A DNA stretch of 64,000 nt, taken from an uncultured Desulfuromusa sp. Its GTDB lineage: Bacteria; Desulfobacterota; Desulfuromonadia; Desulfuromonadales; Geopsychrobacteraceae. Shown here one piece after another: positions 1 to 7,396 of this stretch (its first letter is position 1; every line of letters starts with the position of its first letter). A program made the position numbers and the translations under genes. Below the pieces are notes generated by a model. That model was not told where the DNA came from. It was given only the letters and a program-made list of their open reading frames with translations, and ran no database searches. The stretch spans positions 2,226,001 to 2,290,000 of the forward strand of contig NZ_OY776574.1 of NCBI RefSeq assembly GCF_963675815.1. Reading direction: 5' to 3'.

Positions 1-1079
1 AATATCTTGCCACCGCTTTGGCTCCGGCAACCGCCCCGATTCGTTTCCGGCTGCATTTTTTCCGTATTGATCTGCAGGCACGACCTCAATTTGACGTTGA
101 CTCAGGAGAGATTGCTGCCGGTTCCTGGAAAAGACCGGAAGAATTGCTCGACAGTTTCAGTCGGGGGGATGCTTTAATGGTTCCACCTTTACGATGGGTC
201 TTGGAACGGTTACAACGGAATCCAGACGGCTACAATTTCGGGGATTTGTCGCCGCAGCCCGATGAGAATTCATATGTTCCCCGGTTCGAACTGTTGAGTG
301 GTCTGACCATGCTTCCTGTTCCCTCCAACACGTTTCCACCCGAAAAACGGACGAACGCTTTTTTGCTTGGAGACGAAGGGGCTCCAAAGCTTCTGGTTGA
401 TCCCTCGCCGGAATCTCCGCAGGTTTTAGAACGATTATTGCGAACCCTGAAAGGCGATACCCTGAAGGCAATATTTTTGACCCACCATCATCATGATCAC
501 CATGAATACGCTCCTGATTTGGCAAAGCACTTAGATGTGCCGATTTGGATGAGTACAGATACTTTGAGCCGAATTCAGCAGAAACAGGGGAATGACTATT
601 TTTCTGAAGTTTGTGTGGAGACCCGACAGGCCGGGGATTGTGTGACCACTTGGAAAGGTGAGGAGGTTCGGGTCCATTCTGTTCCCGGCCATGACGCAGG
701 GCAACTTGCCCTTGTTCCCGAATCGTTGCGCTGGTTTCTGGTTGGCGATCTCATCCAGAGTGTCGGGACGGTGGTCATTGCTTCTCCAGAGGGTGATATG
801 GCGACCTATTACCGGACGTTGAAGGAAATTATTGCACTTGATCCTGCCGTTATTGTTCCGTCGCACGGAATGCCGATGCGGAGTACTTTCAAAATACAGT
901 CGACATTGCAACATCGCTATCAACGGGAAAGCGCCATCCAGAGTCTGCACACGAGCGGCAAAACAGAAATCGAAATACTCAATACCATTTATCAGGGGTT
1001 GGAAAAACGACTGTTTCCCTTTGCCATGGAGAATATTAAATCCCATCTGGTCAAATTGCGCCAGGAGGGGAGGATTTGA
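1..1079 (+). CDS. NUDIX / metallo-beta-lactamase fusion hydrolase, 5' truncated by window edge
   Basis: The frame is open to the first base (first full codon at 3) and the nearest possible start, TTG at 18, has no ribosome site, so the gene begins upstream. Residues up to about 80 resemble the end of a NUDIX domain as found fused to MBL hydrolases (APIRFRLHFFRIDL, then the SWKRPEELLDSFSRGDALMV stretch). After that comes a metallo-beta-lactamase fold of the LACTB2/glyoxalase-II-like group: metal motif THHHHDHHEY near 483-512, a later PGHDAG histidine, VGDLI aspartate and PSHG histidine, then a C-terminal helical domain. All usual metal ligands are present. Such fusions occur in many proteobacteria; the substrate is not known from sequence. 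No cotranscribed partner is visible downstream, where the next gene is convergent. Confidence 0.85.
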   Translation, partial: YLATALAPATAPIRFRLHFFRIDLQARPQFDVDSGEIAAGSWKRPEELLDSFSRGDALMVPPLRWVLERLQRNPDGYNFGDLSPQPDENSYVPRFELLSGLTMLPVPSNTFPPEKRTNAFLLGDEGAPKLLVDPSPESPQVLERLLRTLKGDTLKAIFLTHHHHDHHEYAPDLAKHLDVPIWMSTDTLSRIQQKQGNDYFSEVCVETRQAGDCVTTWKGEEVRVHSVPGHDAGQLALVPESLRWFLVGDLIQSVGTVVIASPEGDMATYYRTLKEIIALDPAVIVPSHGMPMRSTFKIQSTLQHRYQRESAIQSLHTSGKTEIEILNTIYQGLEKRLFPFAMENIKSHLVKLRQEGRI

Positions 1080-1181
1080 CTACAGCGATCAACGAGACCG
1101 TTTCAAGCGCCCGCAGTCTTTCTTTTCCCAAGATCTTTGGCCAACGAGAAAAAGCCAGCTTTTTCAAATCTCATTTCACTC

Positions 1182-1619
1182 TCATTTCCCTGAGAACGAT
1201 GCAATTGAAATGATCAGTTTTTCCTGATCCTTTTCCACTGGAAAGCTCTGGATAGAACGACGGGCAGGTCCGTCAATTGTTTCACCATGACAACCGAAGG
1301 TTGAATGATTGAGACTGCAACACTGCACTGTGTTTGTTCCAGGTACGGGATCCAGGCGACGATGGCCTATGTGGGTGCATCTGTTGTGGTACGCCCGATA
1401 TTCTCCGTCTTCACTATTGACCACGAGGATTCGAAGTGGAAGACTGCCTCCTTCTAAGCGTAAGGCGCCGCCTGAAATTTGTAATTCAGGCGCTCTTTGA
1501 AGATCTATGAACAGTTGACCATTCTCATAATTCCAGCAATTCGCCGCAGCCGGTTCTTGAGTGGCCGGAGATCCCAGGATTCTTTGGAAAAAGCTTCTTT
1601 TGACCCGTCTTTTAGACAT
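1182..1619 (-). CDS. Rieske-type [2Fe-2S] domain protein with unusual ligand spacing
   Basis: A 145-residue soluble protein with no signal peptide or membrane segment. The N-terminal 30 residues are basic, followed by a Rieske-like beta fold. The first cluster motif CTHIGH is normal. The second reads VQCCSLNHSTFGCHGE, so the C-to-H spacing is three or four residues rather than the usual two, and it is unclear which Cys/His pair binds the cluster. The trailing GPARRSIQSFPV segment is typical of Rieske domains. It stands alone and convergent to the MBL gene. A possible minus-strand -10 (TATAAT) lies at 1690-1695. Likely a small electron-transfer protein; cluster binding is uncertain. Confidence 0.7.
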   Translation of the reverse strand: MSKRRVKRSFFQRILGSPATQEPAAANCWNYENGQLFIDLQRAPELQISGGALRLEGGSLPLRILVVNSEDGEYRAYHNRCTHIGHRRLDPVPGTNTVQCCSLNHSTFGCHGETIDGPARRSIQSFPVEKDQEKLIISIASFSGK

Positions 1620-1889
1620 CTATGTCTCCACTTGATTGTCCGTATTTTGTTCCTTGGTCTCCGAGGAGATCGGGACGATTGATTGACAAATTATAAACAC
1701 GATAGCTGAAATATTAGCAAATGCATTTGGGAAAGATTTGTACTTTTAGAGAGCCTGTCGTTTGTTCTCGGGGTCGCTGAACAGGTCGGAGCAAAAATAC
1801 TGCAACGTCTTCAAGATCAATCAGAACAATTTGTGAGTATGGCTAGGAGACCACGGCTGTTATCGTGCCCGCCATCAGTTAAAATTTAT
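1620..1889. other. Intergenic region between Rieske gene and NifX/MinD cluster
   Basis: No gene recognised. A frame open from about 1708 to 1909 on plus has no start codon or ribosome site and no family resemblance, so it is not called. The stretch presumably holds the leader and promoter of the minus-strand Rieske gene. Confidence 0.5.
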
Positions 1890-1907
1890 TTTGTGTATAT
1901 GCACAAA
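1890..1907. promoter_or_regulatory. Upstream operator, 18-bp near-palindrome
   Basis: TTTGTGTATATGCACAAA is an inverted repeat with one mismatched pair. It ends 6 bp before the -35 box and shares the TGTG-N6-CACA core with a second palindrome downstream of the -10. The two centres are 56 bp apart. The binding protein is not identifiable here. Confidence 0.65.
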
Positions 1908-1913
1908 TAATTC

Positions 1914-1942
1914 TTGACAGGGAAGACACGTGAGGCTAATGT
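1914..1942 (+). promoter_or_regulatory. Sigma-70-type promoter of the NifX/MinD cluster
   Basis: TTGACA at 1914-1919, 17-bp spacer, TAATGT at 1937-1942. Predicted transcription start is near 1949, inside the downstream palindrome. The -35 is a perfect consensus, which suits a promoter held down by a repressor. Confidence 0.7.
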
Positions 1943-1947
1943 TGTTA

Positions 1948-1961
1948 TGTGCATATGCACA
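1948..1961. promoter_or_regulatory. Downstream operator, perfect 14-bp palindrome over the start site
   Basis: TGTGCATATGCACA is a perfect palindrome overlapping the predicted transcription start. With the copy at 1890-1907 it brackets the promoter, the usual layout for a dimeric repressor bound at two sites. Confidence 0.7.
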
Positions 1962-2050
1962 AAGTGGTTGCAGTTATCGAAGACAGAACTCTGTCCTCCT
2001 GCAGCAGGTATAAATCAACCAACAACTCAATTATTTTAAAGGAGGCAATT

Positions 2051-2311
2051 ATGCCAGGAAGAGATGGAACAGGACCGCAAGGTCAGGGTGCAATGACCGG
2101 AAGAGGTTTGGGTGTTGCTGATCAAGGTCAAGGGGCACGACTGGGAAATGGTCAGGGGCTCGGACGGGGACAAGGTCAGAGATTCGGGTTAGGTCAGAAC
2201 CAGAATCCGGATAATTCACAGGGACGTGGTTTCGGTGCCGGATGTGGTAACGGGTTTGCTGCGGGCCGTGGGCAAGGTCTGGGGCGCGGTAGAGGCAGAG
2301 GCCGACGCTGA
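2051..2311 (+). CDS. DUF5320-family Gly/Arg-rich small protein
   Basis: Start ATG at 2051 is set by AAAGGAGG ten bases upstream; a longer reading from 1949 would begin inside the operator. The 86-residue product starts MPGRDGTGPQGQGAMTGRG, the signature opening of DUF5320 proteins, and ends in a low-complexity Gly/Arg/Gln tract with a single Cys (FGAGCGNGF). No membrane segment. DUF5320 proteins are regularly found beside NifX/NifB-like domain proteins and MinD-type Fe-S ATPases in anaerobes, as here; their biochemical role is unknown. First gene of the cluster controlled by the twin-palindrome promoter. Confidence 0.85.
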   Translation: MPGRDGTGPQGQGAMTGRGLGVADQGQGARLGNGQGLGRGQGQRFGLGQNQNPDNSQGRGFGAGCGNGFAAGRGQGLGRGRGRGRR

Positions 2312-2321
2312 TCATCCCACG

Positions 2322-2344
2322 GGGGCAGGCGATTTGCCTGCCCC
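2322..2344 (+). terminator. Intra-operon stem-loop after the DUF5320 gene
   Basis: GGGGCAGGC / GCCTGCCCC, a perfect 9-bp stem with a 5-nt loop and only a weak T-rich tail. More likely an attenuator or mRNA-stabilising hairpin than a full terminator, since the next gene begins 57 bp later on the same strand. Confidence 0.5.
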
Positions 2345-2400
2345 ATTGTTATATTCACATCAGACAAATACAAGGTCGTCATGACTGGAGAAAAACGAAT

Positions 2401-2940
2401 ATGTTAATTGCAATAACTGCGCAGGAAAATTCCCTGCAAGCTGAAATCGATCCAAGATTCGGTAGAGCTGCTTACTACATGATTATCAATACTGAGACCG
2501 GCGAGGTTACCGGCCACAACAACAGTGACGGCATCAATGCTTCGAATGGCGCTGGAACCGGAGCAGCACAGACATTATCTGAATATGGCGTTGAAGCTCT
2601 TTATACCGGGAAAGTGGGTCCAAAAGCGGCAGACGTGTTGAATCAGGCCAATATTCCTTATTTTGAAAATATTTCGGGAACTGTTCAGAACGTGCTTGAC
2701 CAGATACAAAATGGCAATATCCTGACGAATAACACTGCGAACCATGATGCACCGGTTGAGAGTCAGGAAACAATAAATCAAAACTCAACTGTTGCTCCAC
2801 AATGTTCCGGAGCTTTACCCGCAACGGGACGGGGAATGGGGCTAGGACGCGGTCAGGGGATGGGGAAAGGTCGTGGACAAGGAATGGGCTCAGGCCGTGG
2901 CGCCGGTCGTGGTCAGGGCCGTGGGGGATGCCGCCGGTAG
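2401..2940 (+). CDS. NifX/NifB-like (dinitrogenase iron-molybdenum cofactor) domain protein with DUF5320-like tail
   Basis: 179 residues; ATG at 2401 follows GGAGAA. Residues 1-105 form a NifX-like domain: MLIAITAQENSLQAEIDPRFGRA, then the GAGTGAAQTLSEYGVEALYTGKVGPKA block typical of the family. A hydrophilic linker (about 106-140) leads to a Gly/Arg/Met-rich tail ending GGCRR that copies the composition of the neighbouring DUF5320 protein. The family binds iron-molybdenum or other iron-sulfur cofactors in NifX/NafY/VnfX; whether this one does is inferred. The fusion of the two modules suggests they act together with the ATPases downstream. Confidence 0.85.
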   Translation: MLIAITAQENSLQAEIDPRFGRAAYYMIINTETGEVTGHNNSDGINASNGAGTGAAQTLSEYGVEALYTGKVGPKAADVLNQANIPYFENISGTVQNVLDQIQNGNILTNNTANHDAPVESQETINQNSTVAPQCSGALPATGRGMGLGRGQGMGKGRGQGMGSGRGAGRGQGRGGCRR

Positions 2941-3089
2941 GAATTTATCTGGAGGGTAGATTGAACGGATGGAGTTCTATTATACTGAGCTCTTTTGTTC
3001 TCTTGATCGCCCCATCAGAAAAAGTCCTGGGGCAGAGAGCCAGTCTTTTACCGTTTTAGAATTAATTTAACAATGGAGCTACGCATACT

Positions 3090-3827
3090 ATGATTATTGC
3101 CGTTACCGCTAAAGAAGCATCCCTGCAATCCGAAGTCGATCCTAGATTCGGCCGGGCCGCATATTTTTTAATCGCAAACAGTGCAACGGGTGAAGTCTAT
3201 GCTCACGATAACACCGAGGGTATTGAATCTGACAACGGTGCCGGAACGGGGGCGTCGCAACAACTGGCAGAATACAGAGTGGATGTCCTCTATACCGGCC
3301 ATGTTGGTCCCAAAGCTGCCGAAGTTCTGGACAAAGCAAAAATTGTCTACCATGAAAATACAACGGGAACTGTTGAAGAAGTTTTATCCCGCATTCCTCA
3401 AGAACTTTCCCCGCAAGAAGAAGCCCCGGAAGAAACCGTTTCCGCTCCGGAAAATGGCGCAATACGGCTGGCAATCCCGGCAGATTCAGATGCTGGCCTG
3501 GAAGCACAGCGTTCGGGACATTTCGGGAAATGTGCTTATTACACTTTGATTGATATTAAAGATAATCAGGTTCAGCAGGTTGTCGCTATGCAAAATGGCG
3601 GTCATGTTCAGGGGGGGTGTTCCGTACCGGTGATATTGTTGAATGCCAACCACGTCAATAAGTTGATTGTTGCCGGAATTGGGGGACGTCCGCTGCAGGG
3701 ATTTCGCGAAACCGGGATTGAGGTGTATGCCGGAATCGGTCAGACAGTGCAGGAATCGGTTGATTTATTCCTCAATGACCAACTGTCGCCGATCAGTAAT
3801 GATCAGGTTTGCGGTGGAGGAGCGTAG
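3090..3827 (+). CDS. Tandem NifX/NifB-like domain protein
   Basis: 245 residues with two copies of the NifX-like fold. Copy 1 (1-105) is close to the preceding gene (IDPRFGRA becomes VDPRFGRA; GAGTGASQQLAEYRVDVLYTG). Copy 2 (about 120-235) is more divergent: LAIPADSDAGLEAQRSGHFG, GGCSVPVILLNANHVNKLIV, GIGGRPLQGFRETGIEVYAG. Conserved GHFG and GGCS resemble the cofactor-binding residues of stand-alone family members. It ends CGGGA. The stop shares its last base with the GTG start of the next ATPase gene, so translation is probably coupled. Likely carrier or sensor of an Fe-S-type cofactor; this is inference. Confidence 0.85.
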   Translation: MIIAVTAKEASLQSEVDPRFGRAAYFLIANSATGEVYAHDNTEGIESDNGAGTGASQQLAEYRVDVLYTGHVGPKAAEVLDKAKIVYHENTTGTVEEVLSRIPQELSPQEEAPEETVSAPENGAIRLAIPADSDAGLEAQRSGHFGKCAYYTLIDIKDNQVQQVVAMQNGGHVQGGCSVPVILLNANHVNKLIVAGIGGRPLQGFRETGIEVYAGIGQTVQESVDLFLNDQLSPISNDQVCGGGA

Positions 3828-4657
3828 TGATTATCTCTGTTGTCAGCGGCAAAGGTGGTGCTGGAAAAACCACCCTTGCTGCATCAATCGCAGAGGTTTT
3901 TTCTGCTGAATTTTATGATCTGGATGTTGATGCTCCTAATGCAGAATATTTTCTCCAGCCGGAACTGTCTAAAACAACTCCGGTCAACCAACCCGTCCCG
4001 GTATTTTCAGAAGAGCTTTGTGACGGCTGTGGTCTCTGTACCAAAGCATGTCGTTTTCATGCCCTCTACAAGATTCTGAAGACGGTCTATTTAACGGAAC
4101 CTCTTTGTCATGGTTGTGGTCTCTGTGAGAAAGTTTGCCCGCAACAAGCCATCAGTTATCAGGAAACCTCAGTAGGAGATATCCGCTCCGGCTACTCTTC
4201 GAGAATCAAGAATATGGTCCATATCGGTGATCTGAAGATCGGTTCAACGCGTGGGACTTATCTGATCAGCGAAATGGTGAAGAAGATAGACGCAGAAAAG
4301 CTCTCTGTTATTGACGGGCCTCCGGGAAATTCCTGTGCCGCAGTTGCAGCCATAAAACCGGCGGATCTGGTTGTTCTGGTTGTTGAGCCGACACCGTTTG
4401 GTTTTCATGATATGCAGCAGACGGAACAAATTGTGCAGCAGATGGGCAAGAACTACCTCATCATCGCTAATAAAGCGATGGATTCAGAAAGTGTCGAGCA
4501 GTTTTTCCGGGATAAATCTAAAAAAACGGCATTGATCGTTCCTCTGGATGACCGATATCACAAAGCAAATCTCCAGGGTGAAATTCTTAGTCAGCAGTTC
4601 AGTGACATCCATAACGGACTGCATGCAGCAATTAGTCGGGAGCTGGAAAAACTATGA
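3827..4657 (+). CDS. MinD-superfamily P-loop ATPase with inserted ferredoxin domain (first paralog)
   Basis: Start chosen as GTG 3827 (in TAGTG) because GGTGGAGGAG lies just upstream and it gives MIISVVSGKGGAGKTT, the usual N-terminus; an earlier TTG at 3809 is less likely. About 276 residues. The deviant Walker A GKGGAGKTT near residue 10 is followed at about 60-115 by two [4Fe-4S] motifs (CDGCGLCTKAC and CHGCGLCEKVCP), then the rest of the MinD fold with DGPPGNSC (Walker B region). Related to Mrp/NBP35-type and NifH-like enzymes. It overlaps the next paralog by 4 bp. Probably the two form a heterodimer for redox-linked cofactor handling; function inferred. Confidence 0.88.
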   Translation: MIISVVSGKGGAGKTTLAASIAEVFSAEFYDLDVDAPNAEYFLQPELSKTTPVNQPVPVFSEELCDGCGLCTKACRFHALYKILKTVYLTEPLCHGCGLCEKVCPQQAISYQETSVGDIRSGYSSRIKNMVHIGDLKIGSTRGTYLISEMVKKIDAEKLSVIDGPPGNSCAAVAAIKPADLVVLVVEPTPFGFHDMQQTEQIVQQMGKNYLIIANKAMDSESVEQFFRDKSKKTALIVPLDDRYHKANLQGEILSQQFSDIHNGLHAAISRELEKL

Positions 4658-5523
4658 CTCGTCAGATCGCCATCCTCAGCGGCAAGGGGGGAGCTGGAAA
4701 GACCTCCATTACCGCTTCAATTATCAAAATGATGGATTCCGTTGTTGCCGTCGATGCAGATGTCAATGCTTCCAATTTGCCAATTCTTCTCCCTTATGTT
4801 TCTCAATCAAGCAATGCCTATTATGGGATGGATATTGCCAGGGTTGATCATGATCAATGTACTCGCTGTGGCCTCTGCCAGTCGACCTGTCAGTTTGATG
4901 CCATCAGTCAAAATGAAGATGGTACCATTGTCATTGATTCCGATTGTGAAGGTTGTGCTGCCTGTGCCTATGTCTGCCCGGTTAATGCCATCAGTATGGC
5001 AGAACGTAAGGGGGGCGATTGGTATGTCAGCTCTATTCGTAACGGTTTCCTGGTCCATGCGGATTTAATTCCAGGCGAAGATAATAGTGGAAAATTGATT
5101 ACCAAGGTTCGGGGAGAAGCATCAACTATTGCAAAAGAGAAGAATATTGCCTACATTGTTATCGACGGTCCGCCGGGAACCAGTTGTCAGGCAATTTCAT
5201 CAATCACTGGAGTTGATCTGGTTCTGGCAGTTGTCGAAGAAAGCCTTTCCGGGCTATCTGATTATCGCCGGTTGGCGGAACTGGTACAGAAATTTTCTAT
5301 CCCCCATTATGTCCTGCTTAATAAGGCAGGATTCAGTTCAGAGGTTGAAAATAAAATAATTCAAACTGCTGATGAATTTGATGGGAAAATAATCGCTCAA
5401 ATTCCCTTTGACCACAAAATTCCACAAGCACTGCAAAACCTGGAATCACTGGCGGATATGGAAGATTATAAAAAGATTATTGCTGAACTCCTTGAAGAGA
5501 TGAAATTAACCTTGGAAGACTAA
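4654..5523 (+). CDS. MinD-superfamily P-loop ATPase with inserted ferredoxin domain (second paralog)
   Basis: 289 residues, starting in an ATGA overlap with its paralog. Deviant Walker A GKGGAGKTS near residue 10; ferredoxin insert at about 65-115 with CTRCGLCQSTC and CEGCAACAYVCP, so two [4Fe-4S] clusters; then DGPPGTSCQAISS. It has the same domain order as the upstream gene but is clearly divergent, as is typical of these gene pairs in anaerobes. A soluble cytoplasmic ATPase. The flavodiiron protein gene starts 29 bp downstream, so the pair may pass electrons or metal centres within this operon, though no direct evidence exists. Confidence 0.88.
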   Translation: MTRQIAILSGKGGAGKTSITASIIKMMDSVVAVDADVNASNLPILLPYVSQSSNAYYGMDIARVDHDQCTRCGLCQSTCQFDAISQNEDGTIVIDSDCEGCAACAYVCPVNAISMAERKGGDWYVSSIRNGFLVHADLIPGEDNSGKLITKVRGEASTIAKEKNIAYIVIDGPPGTSCQAISSITGVDLVLAVVEESLSGLSDYRRLAELVQKFSIPHYVLLNKAGFSSEVENKIIQTADEFDGKIIAQIPFDHKIPQALQNLESLADMEDYKKIIAELLEEMKLTLED

Positions 5524-5552
5524 TCCCCCACAATCTACAAAGGATCTGGACG

Positions 5553-6776
5553 ATGAAGGCTGTAAAAATTACCGATGGAATTTATTGTTTACCTGTGAAT
5601 CTGGAAAGCTACCAGCTGTTTGAAGGTATGTGGCCGATGCCTAATGGAATTTCAATCAATTCCTATATTGTTCAAGGTGATAAAACTGCCATAATTGATT
5701 TGGTGGAAGATACTGATGGCAAGCCGGCAGAATTAGAAGCGGAAATCCATTCCATCCCCCTGGATCCAAAAAATATTGACTATATGGTTATCAATCATAT
5801 GGAGCCGGACCACACAAGCTGGTTGCCTGAATTTTACAGGAAAAATCCTCAGCTGCAATTTTATCTGACCGGGAAAGCTGCAGGGCTATTGAAATCGTTC
5901 TGTGGTATTGAAGATAATGTTCATATTGTCAAAGACGGCGATACTCTGGACCTAGGGCAAGGTAAGGTTCTCAGTTTTCATGAGACCCCCAATATCCATT
6001 GGCCCGAAACAATGATGACCTTTGAGCAAAGCAGCGGGACGCTGTTCTCCTGTGATGCTTTTGGTTCTTACGGCAAGCTGGAAAAAGTTTTTTTTGATGA
6101 CCGTCTTTCCACCGAACAGCACACTTTTTTCAGCAATGAAGCACTGCGCTATTTTGCCAATATCGTCGCCAGCTTTTCGCCTTTTGTGCTCAAAGGGATT
6201 AATAAACTGAGTTCTTTGGATATCAAGGTGATTGCTCCGTCGCACGGGATTGTCTGGCGGGAAAACCCCAAGCAGATCATCGATTCCTATTCCCGTTTTG
6301 CAGAATATATGGTTGGCCCAGCCGAAGCTGAGGTGACTGTGATCTGGTCAAGTATGTATGGCAACACCGAAAAGCTGGTCAATAATGTTGTTCAGGGGGT
6401 TCGAAAAGAAGGATTGCCGGTGCATGTCCACCGTGTCCCCGATGAGCACGTTGGGATTGTTCTGGCTTCTGCCTGGAGGTCAGCGGGGCTTATCCTTGGA
6501 ATGCCGACTTACGAATATGAAATGTTCCCACCTATGGCCTGGGTGCTCGACATGTTCCGGCGGAAAAAAGTTCAGAACAAGAAAGTTCTCCGCTTCGGCT
6601 CGGCTGGCTGGTCCGGCGGTGCCCAGCGTGAACTGGATAAGTTGACCGAGAAACTGAAATGGGAATTTATTGATCCCATTGAGTGGATGGGAGCGCCAAC
6701 GGATCATGAACTGGATCTGGCTTTGACCCAGGGGCAAGCTCTGGCCAGACAGGTCAAGGAATTCTGCTCCAAGTAG
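5553..6776 (+). CDS. FprA-family A-type flavodiiron protein
   Basis: 407 residues; ATG at 5553 follows AAAGGATC. N-terminal metallo-beta-lactamase-like diiron domain with INHMEPDHTSWLPEF (H-x-E-x-D-H ligands), further ligand histidine in HETPNIHWPETMM, CDAFGSYG aspartate and PSHGIVWR histidine. C-terminal flavodoxin domain from about 255 with the FMN phosphate loop SSMYGNTEKL. No rubredoxin fusion, hence class A. Such proteins reduce O2 to water and/or NO to N2O in anaerobes. Last gene of the cluster started at 1914; a strong terminator follows at 6936. Confidence 0.93.
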   Translation: MKAVKITDGIYCLPVNLESYQLFEGMWPMPNGISINSYIVQGDKTAIIDLVEDTDGKPAELEAEIHSIPLDPKNIDYMVINHMEPDHTSWLPEFYRKNPQLQFYLTGKAAGLLKSFCGIEDNVHIVKDGDTLDLGQGKVLSFHETPNIHWPETMMTFEQSSGTLFSCDAFGSYGKLEKVFFDDRLSTEQHTFFSNEALRYFANIVASFSPFVLKGINKLSSLDIKVIAPSHGIVWRENPKQIIDSYSRFAEYMVGPAEAEVTVIWSSMYGNTEKLVNNVVQGVRKEGLPVHVHRVPDEHVGIVLASAWRSAGLILGMPTYEYEMFPPMAWVLDMFRRKKVQNKKVLRFGSAGWSGGAQRELDKLTEKLKWEFIDPIEWMGAPTDHELDLALTQGQALARQVKEFCSK

Positions 6777-6935
6777 GGAAATTTGCTTGTGGCTTCCGGT
6801 TCATAGTGGAATGCAAGCTCATATCTATACTGGATTTGTTGAAGCTGTTTTGATAAAACAGTGGAATATGGTTTGTATGAGACTTCGTTGCTCTTAGAGG
6901 GGAAAGTGGAAAGAAAAACTTACAGATAACATTCG

Positions 6936-6979
6936 AAAACCGCCAAACTGGGATTAAACTGGTTGGCGGTTTTTTTGTT
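6936..6979 (+). terminator. Rho-independent terminator after the flavodiiron gene
   Basis: Stem AAAACCGCCAA / TTGGCGGTTTT followed by a run of T. It closes the operon; recognisable integrase sequence begins about 40 bp later. Confidence 0.85.
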
Positions 6980-7021
6980 TTAGCGCTGAATGTTAGCGAG
7001 GGACATGACCAACAGAGGGGC

Positions 7022-7201
7022 AAAAGAGCTTGTTTCCACACCTTTCGGCACTGTTTTGCAACTCATCTGCTGGAAGCGGACTATGACATCCGAACCATCC
7101 AGGAGCTTTTAGGTCATAAGGACACCAGCACCGCCATGATTTACACGCACGTACTGAATAAGGGAGGAAAAGAAGTATTAAGTCCGATGGATGGACTTTG
7201 A
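7022..7201 (+). pseudogene. Integron-type tyrosine recombinase, C-terminal fragment
   Basis: The frame ending at TGA 7199-7201 encodes about 59 residues: FHTFRHCFATHLLEADYDIR, then TIQELLGHKDTSTAMIYTHV and LNKGGKEVLSPMDGL. It keeps the HxxR, the second His (LLGHKD) and the catalytic Tyr (YTH) of tyrosine recombinases, and the LNKGG..SP ending is characteristic of IntI. The upstream continuation matches nothing and has no start, so the N-terminal and core-binding domains and the first catalytic Arg are lost. Certainly inactive alone. Its transcription direction matches the cassettes. Confidence 0.85.
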
Positions 7202-7396
7202 ACCGGCTTAGACGGGTCTTTCTATACCGGGGGAGGTAAAGGCCAAAGTGATTAGAACATGTTGAAGTATAAGGGAAAGATAGATTTATCGGTACTTGAG
7301 CCGGCAATTATATACAGCTCTGAGTTTCTATGTTTACAGGTATATACAGACCTGTCCATTTATAGTTAACTGTATGAAACAGAGAGAGATCTTCGG
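7202..7396 (+). promoter_or_regulatory. Leader between integrase fragment and first cassette; possible attI
   Basis: 195 bp without a gene. GTTAACT at 7365-7371 is a possible recombination core (consensus GTTRRRY, imperfect). An inverted repeat ACAGGT-N8-ACCTGT lies at about 7336-7355. AGAGAGAT precedes the first cassette gene as a weak ribosome site. Position suggests attI, but no database comparison was possible. Confidence 0.35.

Noticed and set aside
1708..1909. Open plus-strand frame (LLESLSFVLGVAEQVG...) before the NifX cluster
   Set aside because: No start codon or ribosome site, and it runs into the operator; no recognisable family.
2080..2311. Repetitive GGT-CAG-GG/CGT-GGT units resembling tandem repeats or a CRISPR-like array
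   Set aside because: They are codons of the Gly/Arg/Gln-rich DUF5320 tail; no regular spacers exist. No CRISPR array was seen anywhere in the window.
7330..7383. LexA-type SOS box near the putative attI
   Set aside because: The inverted repeat ACAGGT-N8-ACCTGT and a CTGT-N5-ACAG lack the spacing of a CTGT-N8-ACAG box.
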